This document shows positions 5,509-6,766 of a stretch of DNA of 6,766 bases, in pieces. This DNA comes from Saprospiraceae bacterium (GTDB lineage Bacteria; Bacteroidota; Bacteroidia; Chitinophagales; Saprospiraceae), in NCBI GenBank assembly GCA_013361075.1, contig JABWAJ010000310.1, forward strand, positions 1 through 6,766, in the 5' to 3' direction. Below the pieces are notes generated by a model that was given only the letters and a program-made list of their open reading frames with translations, did not search any database and had not been told where the DNA came from. How positions within the stretch are numbered: the stretch's first letter is position 1; every line of letters starts with the position of its first letter. The position numbers and the translations under genes are program-made.

Positions 5509-6766
5509 ATGAAAAAAGTCACTTTATTGTTTTGCCTCTCTTTGTTTTTATTGAATTTGACACCAGCGTTTAATGGCCATTGGGAAGGCCTGGTCTCAAA
5601 AGAACAGCTCACCGCAAAACGGCAAAGCCGCACGAAAAGCGCTTCTACTCCCGCCGATACAAGCACCATAAGCAGCAATCAGGGAATGGGAGAAGAAAAA
5701 ACAATGGTAGTTGCATGCGATTTAACCACGTATCAATCTGCGATCAAACTCGCGCCAAGTGATTTCCCTTATACCTCCGGTTCGGGAATCACCGTGAGTG
5801 CAACCAGTAATACCGGAACCTTACCGAATACGGCTTACCCTTGTGGGGGAAATAGTTTTGCCACTTCCTCGACAGCATGGTGGTTAGATGATGTTAATGA
5901 TCTGATAACACTCACTTTTTCTGCCCCGGTTACCAGTTTATCGGTTGTTATAAACGGCACCAATGACGGCGAAATCTTTACTTTTAATGCAGCAACCGGA
6001 ACGATCAGCCTGAATAATTTCTGCACAGCCTCGTTTGCTACTGCTGGAGCTGGAAATCAATTGGAATGCATTACTAGTCCCGGAACATTTGGTACCTTGG
6101 TTACCCTCAATAACCCCGCTGGTTCCACTGTCTATACGTTTACACACAATGGCGCCTCCGCCGGTTCCCGGATTTCGCTGCTCGACTGTTATGTCGCCGC
6201 CCCCCCGCCGGTGGTAGATCCCGTCAACAATGTTCAGGCTTGTGGCGGCGACATGGTGCCGGCGATTGTTTTCACGGGTACAACCGGCGCTACCTTCAAC
6301 TGGACCAACAACAACACAGCGATTGGCCTTCCAGCCAGTGGAAATGGTAACATCGCTACTTTTACTGCCAGCAGCGTAACTTCTCAACAAGTAGCAAACA
6401 TTATTGTGACGCCTGTATTGGGGTCGCAAACCGGATCCTCTGTTACTTTTACCATTACCGTTAAACCCAAACCAACGCTTACTCTTGGCACACCCACCAA
6501 CCCAAGTATCTGCGGGGGGGCAAATGGAAACATTTCATTCACAACCACCAACTTACCGAATGGGATATATAGCCTTAATTTTACGGGCACGGGTAGCCCC
6601 AAAAATGTGCTTGTTAGTGGAAATTCCTTCATGCTTTTGGGTCTCGGTGCGGGTACCTACAGTAACTTTTCGCTCAGCCTCAATGGTTGCTCCGCTACCG
6701 CCGCAGGCCCTGTTACCCTGGTATACCCTTCTTTTACGTGGTATCAGGATTTGGATGGCGATGGCT
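5509..6766 (+). CDS. Large secreted adhesin-like protein with PKD-like domain, 5' portion only
   Basis: The frame is open from ATG 5509 to the right edge: 419 full codons and no stop. Residues 1-20 are a signal peptide (MKKVTLLFCLSLFLLNLTPA), followed by a Ser/Thr/Lys-rich low-complexity linker (about 30-65). Residues ~68-228 form a beta-rich Cys-containing domain (ACDLTTYQSAIKLAPSDF ... TLTFSAPVTSLSVVINGT ... RISLLDC) that I cannot name. Residues ~234-320 match the PKD-like domain of giant Bacteroidota proteins: VPAIVFTGTTGATFNWTNNN, AIGLPASGNGNIATFTA, then VTFTITVKPKPTL. A further Ig-like module (~323-406) begins TLGTPTNPSICGG. The window ends at SFTWYQDLDGDG, the start of an acidic, probably calcium-binding YYQDxDGDG repeat. 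Such proteins are normally exported by the T9SS and are very long; a C-terminal sorting domain is expected beyond the edge but not seen. G7 and C7 tracts lie in the coding sequence. Confidence 0.9.
   Translation, partial: MKKVTLLFCLSLFLLNLTPAFNGHWEGLVSKEQLTAKRQSRTKSASTPADTSTISSNQGMGEEKTMVVACDLTTYQSAIKLAPSDFPYTSGSGITVSATSNTGTLPNTAYPCGGNSFATSSTAWWLDDVNDLITLTFSAPVTSLSVVINGTNDGEIFTFNAATGTISLNNFCTASFATAGAGNQLECITSPGTFGTLVTLNNPAGSTVYTFTHNGASAGSRISLLDCYVAAPPPVVDPVNNVQACGGDMVPAIVFTGTTGATFNWTNNNTAIGLPASGNGNIATFTASSVTSQQVANIIVTPVLGSQTGSSVTFTITVKPKPTLTLGTPTNPSICGGANGNISFTTTNLPNGIYSLNFTGTGSPKNVLVSGNSFMLLGLGAGTYSNFSLSLNGCSATAAGPVTLVYPSFTWYQDLDGDG

Noticed and set aside
5938..6632. Minus-strand frames of 163 and 82 codons over the adhesin-like gene.
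   Set aside because: They are antisense to a Thr/Asn/Gly-rich repeat protein, a setting that often leaves the opposite strand open. The plus frame has a signal peptide and recognisable modules.

Overview
The window looks like chromosomal DNA from a member of the Bacteroidota, most likely the Saprospiraceae or a related lineage. The evidence is a C-terminal type IX secretion (T9SS) sorting domain, a CarboxypepD_reg-like / outer-membrane beta-barrel protein, a secreted protein with a PKD-like module ending in an Asp-Leu-Asp-Gly-Asp-Gly repeat start, starts without Shine-Dalgarno sequences, and perfect matches to the Bacteroidota -7 promoter element TAnnTTTG before several genes. All six genes carry, or in one case imply, an export signal, so this is a cell-envelope and secretome neighbourhood. 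No RNA gene, transposase, CRISPR array or phage gene was seen.

Layout: (1) 3-548 (+), the 3' end of a secreted T9SS cargo protein whose start lies left of the window. (2) 655-1164 (+), an AT-rich conserved-looking secreted protein of unknown function. (3) 1237-1680 (+), a small lipoprotein. (4) 1746-2192 (+), a secreted NTF2-like / lumazine-binding-like protein with a good promoter just upstream. (5) 2288-5089 (-), a large outer-membrane beta-barrel protein with an N-terminal carboxypeptidase-regulatory-like domain and a plug-like region, convergent with gene 4. (6) 5509 to the right edge (+), the first 419 residues of a large secreted adhesin-like protein, divergent from gene 5.

The small genes do not form an obvious pathway. 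Their common theme is export: genes 1 and 6 are probable T9SS cargo, gene 5 sits in the outer membrane, and genes 2-4 are probably periplasmic or lipid-anchored.

The least ordinary part is between the genes. Four of the five gaps hold a gap-specific, self-complementary element, and two are built from degenerate 7-8 nt units (GGCAA/TTGCC-type at 2189-2283; TCnnnTnC-type at 5125-5201). The 5125-5197 element, a hairpin with 26-nt arms, lies between a perfect -7 element on the minus strand and the start of gene 5. If that promoter is real, the gene 5 mRNA would begin almost exactly with this stem-loop. The 419-nt divergent region also holds a perfect 10-bp tandem duplication and a stretch open on both strands that I cannot assign.
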